From Corticium candelabrum (Eukaryota; Porifera; Homoscleromorpha; Homosclerophorida; Plakinidae), in NCBI RefSeq assembly GCF_963422355.1, contig NC_085086.1:6170973-6234972 (forward strand): a DNA stretch of 64,000 nucleotides, in the 5' to 3' direction. Of this stretch, positions 41,274-53,967 are shown piece after piece (position 1 is the stretch's first letter; every line of letters starts with the position of its first letter). A program made the translations under genes and the position numbers. The notes beneath the pieces were generated by a model. That model saw nothing but the letters and a program-made list of their open reading frames with translations. It made no database searches and was not told where the DNA came from.

Positions 41274-44200
41274 CAGTAGCGTAGCTAGGCATGAGGCAGT
41301 GAGGCAGTTGCCTCGGTAGGAAAAATGGGCGTGGCATTTGTCACGTGGTCACTTTCAGGTCACACTTCTATCACGTGTCTGTGCTTTATTATGGCAGAGC
41401 CGCCAAAGAAGAAGAGAAAGCAGCTGTCTATTCAGTTGGCCTTGGGGTAAGCATAGGATACTAGACTGTGTTTTACGTTGGGCGAGGCCCCGTTGTAGTT
41501 TGAGTTTGTAGGATCACGTGTCATAGTCTCCCCCATGCAAGTGCTCCCCAGTCACTGCCATCTAGCTCACTGGTGGGAGTGCGTCCCTATACTCAGGCCT
41601 ATGCATGAATTATCAGTCCCAGTAACTTTTATAGACCTATAGCTAGGCACCGGTAGGTCCAACAGGCGCACAGGATTCCTCCACAGATTACTTCATCCCT
41701 TTCTTCTATTCGTCCCCATATACGGCCGACGCTCTCCATGAACTACAGAAAGCTGGGAGTAGTGAATGCTGGTTACGTAATATTGTAATGTTGGAACAGT
41801 CATTGAAGAAGAGTGTTCGACAACACCCTATACACGTATATCCACGTTCTGAATGTGTATTCGTCTGTCTGTGAATACAGTGCCAATCTGCAATACATAT
41901 TATAGACGGGAACCAGATGCTCTCCCTACACTGCGTCCAAGATCCACTTTCTCTCATTTGCTCTAGCTGTCATGGTACATTTCAGGACAAATCCGTAGTT
42001 AATTAATTGAAGTCTACATTGAACTCGTTCATGTTCCAGACTGCTATGTACGAGGTATCAATTAAACTTTTCACGTTGATACACATTACGAACGTTCTTT
42101 AAATCATTAATGAGGGGAAAGCTTGCAATGGTCAATTAAGATGAGTCAAAATTCTCAAACCATGCATCAAGGTGCTGCTGCATGCACCTGAGTAGCTAGG
42201 AGTCGTTCACTCCGGAAGTGAGTAATCCGCGCCGTTAGTATGAGTCGAATGCTGAGGAGTACCTCAGTCACGCCTAGGAGGTTCTGGCGCCAAAGACCGG
42301 GGAGTCACCTATGCCGGGGGGATCGGTGGCGCCGCAGACACTGAACTTGCGACGGCTGCATAATTATGTACTTACCCAAGCATGTGTTCCTTTTTACAGA
42401 AAGAAGCTCGAGTCATCGGATGGATCTGAGGCCACGTCGTATGCTAGATCTCCTTTCAATGAAGCAAACGGCGATGCAAAGGAGAATCTTCACCAAGATC
42501 AAGGTAGTTGGAACTAAGTAACCTTTCCGTAGTGTTACTTGACTGCGGTTGTTGCAGAAGTACACCCAACTGATACAGAAATGGCACAGTCATCCTTCAA
42601 AGATCCCACATACTATATCCACAGGAGGATCAGTGATGATGAGAGACTTTATCTACTAAAGAATAAATGGATACCACCTCTTTTGTTCAAATTTCCCACT
42701 AGAAATGGCAGGAAATACAACTGTCGATGGGAAGAAGATTATAGTTGGCTTCGATACTCTTCTAGTAAAGATGCTGCTTTCTGTTCTTTTTGTGTACTGT
42801 TTGCTGAGCAATCAACTGCCACTCAAACCACTGCACGTTGTGGATTCAATGCAGGTTCCTTCCATTCATCAGGTTTTCATGATTGGAAGAACGCTACTGG
42901 GCTGAAACGTAGCGCAATACGTTCACATGAGTGCAGTGAAATGCACAAGAACTCAGCAGCAAAGGCTCGATCTTTGTTGAATGTTGCTGAAGGCAAGTCC
43001 AAGGACATCCAGTCATCCATTTCTACATCACACGAAGTTGCAATTCAGAAAAATCGAGCAATCATTTTATCTGTTATTGATTTAGTCATTGCCCTTGGTC
43101 AACGCAATGTACCATTTCGGGGTCATAATTGGGACAAACAGCAAAGACGAGAAGACGGAAATTTCGATTTTTTCCTAAATTGGAAGTCAACATTTGACCC
43201 TGTACTTCAGGAGCATCTGTTGCATGGAAAGAAAAACGCTGTGTACAGGAGCCCAGATGTACAGAATGAAATTATACAGCTGGCTGGTTTGGAAGTGAGA
43301 AAGAAAATTGTAAATGATGCCAAAGTCAGTAAATGGTTTTCAGTGATGGCTGACGAATGCACTGATGCGGCACAATTAGAACAAATGGCAATATGCATTA
43401 GATTTGTAGACGAGACCAGCTACAAAAAGTTTGAAGTAAGAGAGGAGTTTATAGGGTTTGTCGAGCTTGCTGTTGCCAATGCTGAATGTATTAGTGCAGC
43501 TATTACAGACTATCTGAAGGAGTGTGACTTAGATATTGGATTGCTCCGTGGCCAGGGCTATGATGGAGCCTCCGTAATGTCTGGAAGGGCCTCAGGTGTG
43601 TCTACCAGAATTCTTCAGCAACAGCCAAGAGCATTCTACCAACATTGTCGGTCGCATAAATTGAACTTAGTCATAGCGTCTTCGTGCAAACAAGTACCAC
43701 AAATTAGAGATATGTTTGATTCTGTAGGAGCTTTGACCTGGTTTCTTGGAGGAAGTCCAAAGCGGAAGAGCATTCTTAGTCGATACTTGAAAATTGACGA
43801 TATATCTGAGTATCTTACAGCAGAATTTGATGAAGAGAATGTAACCACTGCTGAGCCACAACTCAGCGATGTCCTTGTTCAGAAGTCAGCAAAGAAGCAA
43901 CTGCCTGTACTATGTCAAACCAGATGGTCTGCTAGACTAGCAACACTATCAAGCATGCTTGCTAAATACAAAGCAATATGTCATGCTCTGGAAGACATTG
44001 CTATCGAGAGTTCGAGTTCTGATTCAAGGACTCAGGCTACATCTTACAGCAGACTTCTACATTCTTCCCAGTTTATTGTTTCACTTGTGGTGGCTCAGTT
44101 TATACTCAGTTTCTGTGACCCGCTGACGATGGTTTTGCAAAAGCCCAACTGTGATGTACTAAAGGCATTTAGAAAGGCAAAGCTCTTGAGGTCAACAATT

Positions 44201-45081
44201 GCAGCACAACGAAATGAACAGCAGTTTGGGCAAGTGTGGAGGAAGGCCAAAGCAATCGCTGAAGAGCTCCAAACTGAGATTAGGATGCCTAGGATGACTG
44301 CCAGAAGTAAACACAGGAGTAATGCTGGAGTGGGTACATTAGAAAGTGAGTGCCCTGCAGCTTACTTTAGAAGAAATGTGTTCTACACTTTTATAGACCA
44401 CACGGTAACGCAACTTGAAGAACGCTTTCCAAATTCTTCAGAGGGGATGTTTCTTGGGTTTAGTCTTCTTCCTAATTTTGTGCTTGACTTAGCAACTGAC
44501 GACAAAGAAGCTATCACAAGATTTTTCAGTCCAGACTTGCCGAAACCAGAAACTTTCGATACTGAGATACTCATTTGGAAGAGCGAATGCTCAGAAGTTC
44601 CAAGAGCGGAACGGCTAAATGCCACATTACTTGACACGCTGCAATTAGCGGATAAAGACTTTTACCCGAACGTGCATGCGATACTCAAGCTATTGTTGAC
44701 TCTACCAGTAGGGTCAGTATCTTGCGAGAGGTCGTTTTCGAAGATGAGAAGGCTTAAACATTGGTCAAGAACCACTATGGGAGAGAATAGGCTAAATGGG
44801 TTAGCTCTCATGTTTGTCCACAAGGATATGAAAATTAGCAGAGAAAATGTTCTGCAAAGATTTGATTCCACGAGACATAGAAGGATTGGACAGCTTCATC
44901 TGCCAACTGCTAACTAATCCAAGTGTAGTTTACTGTTTTTACCCTGTCAAATCAATTAAGCATATCAATATGACAGGAATAGCCTTAGGTAGTGCATATC
45001 AATAAGGAATTAATATTAATAAAAAAATTAATATTAATATCAATTTGCCTCGGTAAGAAAAAAATCCTGGCTACGCCACTG
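41274..45081 (+). mobile_element. Complete hAT transposon, 3.8 kb, with 5-bp target duplication
   Basis: Ends are CAGTAGCGTAGCTAGG and (inverted) CAGTGGCGTAGCCAGG, 14 of 16 identical. TGCCTCGGTA recurs in inverted sense further in? No: it recurs in the same orientation at 41311 and 45047, as a subterminal direct repeat. The flanks are GTTAA at 41269-41273 and 45082-45086. A paralogous empty site (46555-46580) shows a single TTAA-containing site, which supports a 5-bp duplication instead of the 8 bp usual for hAT. Confidence 0.93.
41391..44917 (+). CDS. hAT transposase (DUF4371 type), three exons, 839 codons
   Basis: Exons by eye are 41391-41446, 42400-42503 and 42558-44917. The GT-AG introns are 953 and 54 nt and all joins are in frame. 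The N-terminus has a nuclear-localisation-like PPKKKRK. A TTF-type zinc region lies at about residues 97-135 (FPTRNGRKYNCRW, FCSFCVLF). The DUF4371/RNase H-like core carries D319 (MADECTDAAQ) and D389 (GQGYDGASVMSG), an HCRSHKLNL box and TRWSARL. The C-terminal dimerisation domain holds E777 (SCERSFSKMRRLK). All three expected acidic residues are present and the third exon is open for 2.36 kb, so the gene looks intact. The start ATG is the one in front of the PPKKKRK motif. Confidence 0.93.
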
Positions 45082-45319
45082 GTTAATTATAAGCATTAGC
45101 GTTCAGTTGCCGACGACCATGCACTCCAGAACCATTGCAGGCACAGACTTAGCTGATCACTATCATTCGCCTGCTAGGTACTTTTTATTGAGTTAATAAT
45201 AAATATTAACAAGTAGCTATAGAAAGGGCTAGCCGAATGTCAAAACAAGATAACAAAAAACACCTCTGTATTTTATCCACTTCTTGTTTATTTCATTTAT
45301 TTTGTTCATTTTATTATCC
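45082..45319 (+). repeat. Duplicated segment H1, right of the hAT element
   Basis: 45087-45150 matches 46573-46635 ('gccgacgaccatgcactcca'). It is the continuation of segment H1. The last part (45150-45319) is AT-rich and unassigned. Confidence 0.75.
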
Positions 45320-46640
45320 TGCCACCAGAAGACGGATGGGGAAATAGAGTATATATGATAGAAGAGGTGTCTCAAGCAAGGGAGAGGGGTATCAAGAGTC
45401 ATTCACACACTGCTGGCAGCCAAATGGGGCGATATCACGTGACCATGCACGCCAATAATACGCGTTATATAACATACCTTGCAGGCCTTCCCTGCCCTGT
45501 AGTCATTGCCAAATTAGCCTGCATTGCAATCGAACTGAAATACTACAACTGAGAATCTGTTTCGCTCCCACAACGGTTACGCATCTGTAGATATCTAAAA
45601 ACTGTTCCAAGCTGGTAGCCGCTCAACTACCACTGCCGTCCACTCGGCAGAGCTAACGGCTGGACGAACAACTACTTAAAACCAGATAACGTAGTCAAGC
45701 ATGAGGACCCACGGAATTGAGACAACAAAATACGTTCTGGGGAGCGGCGAGAAACCCAAACACTATCTAGGCCATCTAAACCACCTTACGGAAAACTACA
45801 AGTACAACCGTTACGCAAAACCGCTAGAAAGGACCATTTCCACTGAGCAGACATCGTACACTGGGCTGCGCCATCTTGCACTTCGTGCCAATAGCCCGTA
45901 TAGTTTATGTACCCGGATAAATAGCAGAAAGTGAACAGTGTACTAAAGTTCGTTCACGCATTAGATGGACTGAGGAATTCAGCGCGTAGCAAAGACTATA
46001 GTTTGGGTTTCCGAGGTCTACTTGATATCGATGGAAAGCTCTTGAAGAGCTTAATTCAATAACAATATTTATTTATTTCTTGCTATGAACAAAAGACCAG
46101 CATAAGCAACTTCCGGAATTGTAATGAGATAGCGGGTGGAGACAAGCTTAATCAGATCAATCTAGAGACAACCCCAGTAACATAAATTTTTATCAAATTA
46201 GGGGGTGTAACAAAATACTAATGACGCAAACAATTAGAAACTTGTGTACAAGCAAGCATTTATTGATTTCCTGCATGGGTCTCAACAGAATGGAATTCTA
46301 TGTTAGACCGAAAAGCAGTAGGTTTGACCGTTGCACCTCTCTTCCTGCTCTCAGAGTTGTTTTGATACAGTATTTATTGGTTTGCGTTTCCTGTGACAAC
46401 ACACGCCAAGAATACAATCAGTCTTAGCTTCTTGTACAAACATAACATCCGGCTTTCTTGGTAATCTGTTTAGCTTTAGGTGCATAGTACACATGTACGG
46501 ACTATAGAACTTTCACTAAACTGTAATAAACGAATAAAGTTACAAAGCATTTAGTAAACAAATTCTTAACTCTAGGCACTGACGTTCAATTGCCGACGAC
46601 CATGCACTCCAGGACCATTGCAGCCAGAGACATAAATTAC
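45320..46640 (+). repeat. Duplicated segment H2 (without hAT)
   Basis: Second copy of the segment that carries the hAT element in H1. Relative to H1 it has two extra stretches of unknown nature (about 45350-45600 and 45930-46475). Its open frame at 45701-45934 is interrupted in H1. No protein family is recognised. Confidence 0.8.
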
Positions 46641-46799
46641 AAGTTTGCATGTAGTAACCTCGTTATGAAAGCAGCAAATATTTTCTAAAATGACTTTGAG
46701 CTTCATCTTCTCCAGGAAATGAGGCATTAGATGTTATTGTGATTGTAAAGTATGCGTAACAAATGTCTGCACATAGCTAAAGTAGCAAAAATGAAATTG
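46641..46799. other. No gene recognised
   Basis: Short unassigned AT-rich spacer before the minus-strand retrotransposon remnant. Confidence 0.4.
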
Positions 46800-46989
46800 T
46801 TGGGTAGAATTGCAACTGGAAATGAAAGTTGCTGGTGCAATTGTTTTACTTGTCTGAAACCAAGATCTCCCAAACGCATCGGTAAAATTGCCTATTGCCA
46901 TAGATGACTAGGTAAAGAAGCATGTATCGATGTTTCCATAGAATGACGAAGGCCTGCATCAAATGCAGTAAAACGAGAGCTGGCAATGT

Positions 46990-48060
46990 AATTAATCCTG
47001 CACAGGCAAAGACGATCGAAGAAGATGTAACTCGATTTGTAAATTGCTGAGATCAGGTAAACGACTTTGCATTTGAAGAACACTGTTCACACGTTTGCTA
47101 ATACACTCATTAGAAAGTGATCAGACCCAATTATTGGAGAACCAAGAAGTTCTGCTCCACTTTCGATCAAACAGATTCGACGTATAGCAGTTGGAAATTC
47201 TGAAAACATTTGGTCACTTGTTGTCCAAAATATTTCAAATTTGTCTAAATTGAGCTTGAGACCAAAGAAGGAACTTTTTCCGACATCGAGTTCAATAAAT
47301 AGCAAGCCGTATGACGAGAGCCAACAATAGCTCCGTCATCAAGGTTCCATAGATGCAATTAAATACCTGAGAGAGGACCAATATCATCCAAGAATTTCAG
47401 TATGACCAAAGAAAACAGAGGCGGACACACTGGGTCACGTTTTTGAATCCCTGCTGTAGACAATATGTGACCAAGTCTCAGTTCCCCTGCATTAGTCCAG
47501 CATCATTGTACCCACGGTACTAGATCAAGCATTTCTTTTTGCAGACGGTTGAGAAATGAAACGCGGTCACATATATTAATACATTTGCCATGTCAACTTT
47601 CACAAAACATGTGATATTGCAGTTGCACAACAAATACGACTTGCCAAACGCCGTAAAATTTCCCCACCGCAATTGGCTTGTAACCTCCATTCTTCTTGTC
47701 TAAGGCAGTAAGGGGTACTCCGATTAGGCATGGAGTAATAAGAGAATTCAAGCTTCGGGAAAGTGTCACACACATAAATTTTGTAAATTGATCCAGGCAA
47801 GTCTGCGAGGCTGTAGCTACAGATTCGGCTACTGCATCCAACACGTTCTGTACTCTAAGTTGTAAACCCGTTGAGCTCGTACCTGTGGAAAAAGATTTCA
47901 AAGCATTGAGAACTGAAGTCGAATCACATGCTAAACTCGGAGTCATGTCATGACAATGTTTACGTTCATCAAGCGCATCTTTGTCATGATGAAGGAGTAG
48001 AACCTGTGCAAGTGACAGCACGTTTAGCATCACCATAACGACCTTCCTGTGCTAGATTGA
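46990..48060 (-). pseudogene. Reverse transcriptase remnant
   Basis: From 48036 down, a 147-codon frame contains LRVQNVLDAVAESVATASQT, PCLIGVPLTALDKKNGGYKP and IAVGKF. The next frame gives GEILRRLASR, the start of the RT domain in this group (LSALDKKDGG.RPIAVGE..RRL). Further on a frame gives LSTAGIQKRDPVCPPLFSLV (about 47430), equivalent to GVQQGDPLGPLLFSL, and NLDDGAIVGS (about 47320), where the catalytic box YLDD has become NLDD with the two Asp kept. Stops and shifts between blocks make it non-functional. Confidence 0.82.
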
Positions 48061-48605
48061 TAGAACGAGTGATGTTTCTTTCTTTGTAGAATCGTTTTGA
48101 AAAATATGGGGAACTGCATCATTTCTGGCTTCCCTCCATAAATCGACCACTTGACCTTCTTGCCAGCGATTTAAACGAAAACACAACAAAATGAAAGAAC
48201 CTGTATCATTATTCTTCCACCCTTAGAGAGTGTTCTAAGAATACACTTTGAAAAGATATCAATCTCACAAAACCTTAAAGTTTATCTGAAAATCCATGCT
48301 TGAGTTCAATAGCCAGTACTTGGGCAAGTAACAGTCTTAATTGCCGAGGAAAATGAGCAATTGAATACATTGGCAGAGTAACAGCTTCACTCATGACAGC
48401 TTCAAAATTCTATGTTCATCATCATCTGGGCAGACAAGTGAAGTAGCTGCACGAATTCCAGTCAATACTAAATCATCTGACAAAGTTGATTCCAATTTGG
48501 GATTTGAGAAAGTATGGATTTGACATGACGACAAATCAGTTTCTGATATTTCAGAAACTCCAAGAAATTGTCCGGGTTACCTAATTCTGTACATTAGCAA
48601 TATCA

Positions 48606-49127
48606 TTATCCCTTAATTGAGTCAAGTGAGCTGAAGTAACAAGAAGTAATAGCAGTCTTGTCTGCCTCAGTGAATTCACAAGACGAAGCAGACATGCTAG
48701 GAAACCACTTGGATTCACTTAGTTCGACAATCAGACCCCTGCGTTTCGGTATTCCTGCTCCTAGCGTACGACGACAGTATTTACAATGGCGAGAATTTTC
48801 GAAGCAGCGCATAAAGAAGACATTTCGTTTGTGACCGCCAAGAAAGCTGGCATTTCGTTTGTGAGCGTCAAGAAAGCTGGCATCTGGAAAAGACTGTCTT
48901 GTAGTATGTTCCACATTGATATGTTGCCAAACAGAAGAATCATTGCTGACTACTTTGTCACAAATAGGACACTTACATGTACCGGATCTGGATCTGGAAG
49001 GATACGTAGAGCCGAAGTCGTCATCATCGTCGTCGTCACCCCTGCACTTGCAGTCGCCATCAGCGGTTGTCGACTGAGACAAACTAACAGCCATCACAGT
49101 TACTGGAACGAAACGATCGATAACCAC
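48606..49127 (-). pseudogene. N-terminal C2H2 zinc-finger ORF of the non-LTR element
   Basis: The 173-codon frame has an Asp run, then CPICDKVVSNDSSVWQHINV with EH completing a C2H2 finger. A second Cys pair (HCKYCRRTL) follows. A 30-bp tandem duplication (48826-48886) encodes a repeated FL..HKRN unit. It ends at a stop before the RT. A segment reading WQEGQVVDLWREARNDA (about 48150) links it to the RT part. Because the finger is clear and its position fits, I take it as the element's N-terminus and not as a host gene. Confidence 0.65.
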
Positions 49128-49154
49128 ACACTTGTACTCAACGATTCGACGTAA

Positions 49155-49689
49155 CGGCCGTAGAGATTCAAAAATATTACGTCTTACTTTTGTTCTGCTT
49201 TAAACTGTCAAGGACAGTGTTAGATCAAAGAACTAAAGGCAGAGGAAGCGAATATAGTACTAATACAAATAGCACAGTGTAAGTTACGATGCTACATCAG
49301 ACTGCTGTAGTTGCCATCATACAGACAGTAGTAACAATGAATGGACTAATCTAAGACAGTATTTTGGTGTTCAAACCCCTAATACCATAGATTATAACTA
49401 ACTATTATCCGATCTCTGTTCTTTAGTTAATTAACATAGGCTGTCTTTGATATTGCTGTAGCCGTAGTGGATTTAAATGGGGCCATTGGGGCACGTTCTC
49501 CCCTCTTCAGGTATGCCATTTTTGGAGGCGCGTTTTTTGCTATCTCGATCGATGTCGCGCATCAAAAAGTCAAAGATTACACTCTACGTGTTTTCTTAAA
49601 ATTAATGTATATTGTTCAAATTTGTATCGAATGAAGCACCGTAAACACGATACTAAGAAGAGCGACCAGAGAAAGTGCAGCAGACATCG
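49155..49689. other. No gene recognised
   Basis: Unassigned sequence between two transposon remnants; only short frames. Confidence 0.4.
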
Positions 49690-50820
49690 AGCATAATGAG
49701 GAAGATTTGCAATCAGATCAAGAGGAGATACCGATAGCTATGCTGGCGGATAAAACTAGTCCGCGGGTCTCTACTTCCTCAGAAACTGCTCTGTCGTCTG
49801 ACGCTGCATCATCATCCGCTAGCCATCCTAGACAACGGAGGACGTCGCTGATTGTATCCAGAAGGCGATGAACGAGAAGCTCATACCCGAGACAAAATAC
49901 AGGCTGATTTGTGATCATGTGCCACATCCAAACGCGGTGCTGCCGTATAGGAATACAAAGGTAAGAAACGAAAAAAAGGCGTTTGAGTCAGACACTGCAA
50001 ACGTGAACGGTTCGAGCTGTTTGACTTTACTGCTTATTGTGAGTCCTGCTTCCAGTCGACACAGCACATGGTGGCGCTAAGAAAATGGCCAATCGTCTGG
50101 CTAGGCTTCTGTTAAACTGAATAGATACAAAAGCAGACGCGAAGTCGCACTCCAAACTTCTGTATCACGTTGATTCTGCAGTAAAAATGATTGCCTTTGT
50201 GACGGAATGAAAAATCCACCAGATGAGATTGAATGTAGAATATCATCACACCCAGTCATTCAACAACGTGTCGAGCGCAATCAAAGTATGCTTTGCTCTA
50301 TCATCAAGTGTCTGGAGCTGTGTGAACAGCAAAGCATTGCACTGCTAGGTGACCGTGATGATGGCACATATGATCTAGAACAGCGAGGGAAGATGAAGGC
50401 TGACATATATTTCGGTATCAATTCTGATGATGAATTTCTCCGAGACTACTTGCAATTATGTAGAAAAAATGCAATGTATATTTCAAATACATACCAAAAT
50501 TATTTTCTTGAATGCATGGGTGAGCCATTAGAAAATCAATTTTGGATGAGGTTAGAGACCGCTTGTACTGTGGCAGTCTTAGCAAATGAGGTGATCGAAG
50601 TGTCTGGGTGGGATCAGCTCGGGCATTCTCAAAAGTGAAAGATGGCATGCCAGTACAGAAACTGATCATGTTTGTAGTCTGTCAAAGTATAAAATTAGAG
50701 GTGAATATCTGTGCAAGTCATTACTGGAGACGAGACATTGCAGATCCTAGAGTTGGATCTTCAGTGTTGCAGAGCCAAGGGATACGTTAGTGCCAACAAT
50801 ATAGGAGAGCATTAATGGTT
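49690..50820 (+). pseudogene. hAT transposase remnant (DUF4371 type)
   Basis: The clearest part is the open frame 50207-50638. It has RVERNQSMLCSIIKCLELCE, LLGDRDDGT, INSDDEFLRDYLQL and MYISNTYQNYFLECMGE, equivalent to the start of the DUF4371 domain (R..L..ii..i..L..Q....RG..D.......NF..ll......a.Y.S...QNe.I). Upstream, 49868-49960 (CDHVPHPNAVLPYR) may be the zinc-region start. Downstream, AKGYVSANNIGE (50770) matches the GQGYDGA.NM.G box with the Asp lost. It is a different family from the intact element at 41274-45081. Confidence 0.65.
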
Positions 50821-53249
50821 GCCGGCACCTTTCCGAGAAGCAACACCCTTATCTAGATACTTCCACTGTAGAAGTCATTAGCTAAAATATTTGTTATCCA
50901 AGTCAGCATCTCTACCCGTTGTGCAGGATATGATCAGTAACCTGTAATTCCTTGGATTGTTTATCAAGTTCTTACCAAACGCAAGAGAGTCAGCCATCCA
51001 GAATGTTAATGCTGAGAGGCGCCAGTAAATGGAGGTACAAGTAGAGCAAAAGAAGTTCAAACTCATGTGACACCAAGTGGATAAAGAGACGCACTACATT
51101 TGAAGATTTTATGGATTAATACCACGTCTTCTATCTTGTTTGGGATCAGTGTGACTTTGGCCATTCGAAATTTTAAAATTTACAATTTTTCTAAATTATA
51201 CTATTCAAAATTCTATTATTTTTAATTTAGGGTTCTAAGTTTTTCATATTTGCATTAAATTTTCAACTGTAATTTTTTGAAAATTGAAATCTTAAATTTT
51301 AATATTTTCCATTTAATTTTTTTTAAGTGCAATATATTAGAAATTGCTTTGCAGACGAGGAGCGGACGTAACAGAAATTGAGCGCGCATCTGTTCTCTCA
51401 AATAATTTGAGTGCATCAGTAAAAGAAAATTGAAAGAACAAGTAGCAGCGTACGCGGTAGGGAATCCATTTAACGGGATATGGGGAATTCCAACGTGCGC
51501 TGATTCATTGACTCAATTAATTAATTAATCTAGGTACAGTCTTTGCTAATTAAAGCAGCACGTTTCAACTTTCTTCTGTACAATACCGACTTTCCGCACC
51601 AGTACGCCGCGTCATGAAGATCTACATGCATGAACTCTACTTGTAGTTAAGCGTAGAATAAGACTAACCACAAAATAATTACCGTACTATGCGGGAATGG
51701 AGGAAACTAAAAGTCTCTTTGCGCAAATATTATTTGTTTTTTTAAATATCAAGCTGAAAGTAAATATTGCCTTATATAGGCACGTACCTATTGTTAATTA
51801 AAACAATACGTGGATAGCTATAAATTAGAGTAGATAGAGCTAACTGTTGGTTAAAAAAGTTTCATTTTCACCGAAACAAACAATCACTAACCGGAGAGTG
51901 CAAGCCGTTCAAACGAGACATAGACATTCCTTTTGACAACATCATTCAGGCAGTCATCGGAAGTTCCTATCACTGCTGGATTAACAGAAAAAGCCTGTAG
52001 TTCCAGTGTTTGTCTTGTTTAACTGTTATTTTTGTTGTTTGAAATGTAATTTCTTCCCATTTTGGTTTCCTATAGTCTTAGCCGGATCATCGGTGTTACA
52101 GGAGATGCCAATCCTGGAGAGACTCCGCCTGCATTATAAGACGCTTATTGTTGTATTCTATAGCGGATACGTAACAATAAAGGAAGCTCATGAGTAAGAT
52201 TGGCTAAATTGCAAGTAGCACTTTGTGTATATTTGTATATAGCACATAGAACACATGCGGTCTGACAGCGCAGACAGAACTAGAAGGCCCTCTACAGCGT
52301 ATAGCTTTATAGAAGAAGATATAACATTCAATTCAATCCTTAGAAAACTTTGGGTTGAACAACTTATATCATCAGCAGAAATACAATTTGAAGTAGAACT
52401 ATTTTATTATGAGCGTTGAATGCCTTGTTATTCACTAGCGCTTTGTAGCCAACTCAATTAAGTGACATATAACTATTATTAATATCATCTATTCAAACTA
52501 TTTCAAAATATTATCACGACTAGTACAAGTTTGTATGTCCAGTTCTTACCTGAAAAACTGCACATTTGCAGAAGTAGTGATTAGATTGACCATACTCATG
52601 GGCCGATTTCAAATAATCGGAGTTCTGGTATTATATAAAGATACCATTCAATTCTTTTAAATAAACCTAATATTCGTATTAAACAACTCGGATCAGGAAC
52701 GAAAATACAGTTTGACTACGAATTCCTTTGATTAAAAGCCATTGAGAATTACTGCAATATTGAACTTTTGAAACACAAGCAAACCTCAATGCAGTTGCTT
52801 CCAACTAACTGAACATCGTGCGAATTATCTTTCTTTATGACAGAGAGCTGCAACTTAGCAGTTAAGAGAGTTGCGTACTAATTTGCTTGCCGCTAGTACT
52901 GTAGAATCGAGCTTAGAGTTACTGCATGTCTCTAGTTGATTAGTTAGTTTGGACAGCTAAAGTCCGTTCTACAATTTATGTCAGTTGTGCTGTTACAACC
53001 GAAAGGGATCTGCTGCAGCTGACACGTAACCATAGAACGGACTGAGATTATACGAGCATCATTGGAATGCTCTTAGTCTGCTTTATTCAATTACCAAGGT
53101 GTCTCATTTGTAGGATGCATTACACCGGAGATACTATAGAGTGTACCTAAAAATATCTTATAATTAGATATGCTATCACTTGCATCCGGTATCGTAAAGT
53201 ATATAGCAGAGCACCTATAGTAATAAGGTGTCTTTCGTTCGTTCTACAT
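50821..53249. other. AT-rich stretch, nothing recognised
   Basis: About 2.4 kb with no long frame. 51165-51330 is extremely AT-rich. The last part (about 52985-53250) could contain the leader or LTR of the following gypsy element, but without a second LTR in the window this cannot be shown. Confidence 0.4.
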
Positions 53250-53469
53250 TCCTGCGTCAAACGCCTCTCACCAAATCTTGTGGAGAACCGTTAGTTTGGC
53301 TTTGAAACTTTGGTGCTTTCACAGGCACGGTAATTTCGTTCGACTAGCCCAGAAGACCCTGTCCACTCACACCGTCTGGATTCTGCACCTCGCCATTTGC
53401 TGGTTCAAGTTCAAAAGGACAAGTTTTGGTGTGACGACTACGAAAATTTGGACAGTTGGCTTTTCTAGG

Positions 53470-53967
53470 TTACTTCAGTGGCACAATTTCAACGTTGGTC
53501 GCCCCAACATCAACTTCGACATGCTGCTGTAGCTTTGGCTGGTCGCGCTCGTGAAGATTATCGCTCGTTTGTTGCAGTAACTCAAGAAACAGACCTGTCG
53601 TGGGACTCAAATGAATCGTTACTGCACCTTCAGTTTCGGCTAAAGAATCCGGTGCCTTTCTACAGTCAAAAATTGATGTTTATTCGTCAGCGCGGACATA
53701 AAACCGTTTCGGGGTACAGCTCTCGTTTTGGCCGTACTTTACTACAGTTGCTCGCGGTTCAGTTCTCCGCTCTACCCAACCTCACGGTTGACACTTGATA
53801 TCAGGAGGGTCTTTGCCTAGAATTTCAAATCGAATTGGAATTAGATCAGCCGAGTACTTTAGCAGACGCCGTTCGAAGTGTGGAGAAAGCTAAAGGGATT
53901 TGAAAATGTGAAAGTAGCCCACAGATTAACGGTACAGATGAGAGTTGTGCGGTCAGACGCTCTCAAT
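53470..53967 (+). pseudogene. Gypsy gag (capsid-like) region, left part
   Basis: The frame 53478-53798 reads QFQRWSPQHQLRHAAVALAG, then W..NESLLHLQFRLKNP and TVSGYSSRFGRTLLQLL, resembling the retrotransposon gag domain (L..AL.G.A...W, ..L...F, ..Y...F..L). It is broken at 53799 and again before the MITE insertion at 53968. Confidence 0.7.

Larger units (their letters stand above)
46800..49154 (-). mobile_element. Zinc-finger non-LTR retrotransposon, 5' and RT part (decayed)
   Basis: Read on the minus strand the order is an acidic leader, a C2H2 finger, a linker, RT start, RT catalytic box, and a post-RT segment ending in RLGDLGFRQVKQL (about 46860). This is the layout of R2-group elements with N-terminal zinc fingers. 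The RLE end is not found here. It is found in the separate fragments at 5269, 5692, 13130 and 15545, which may be from the same family. Confidence 0.78.
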
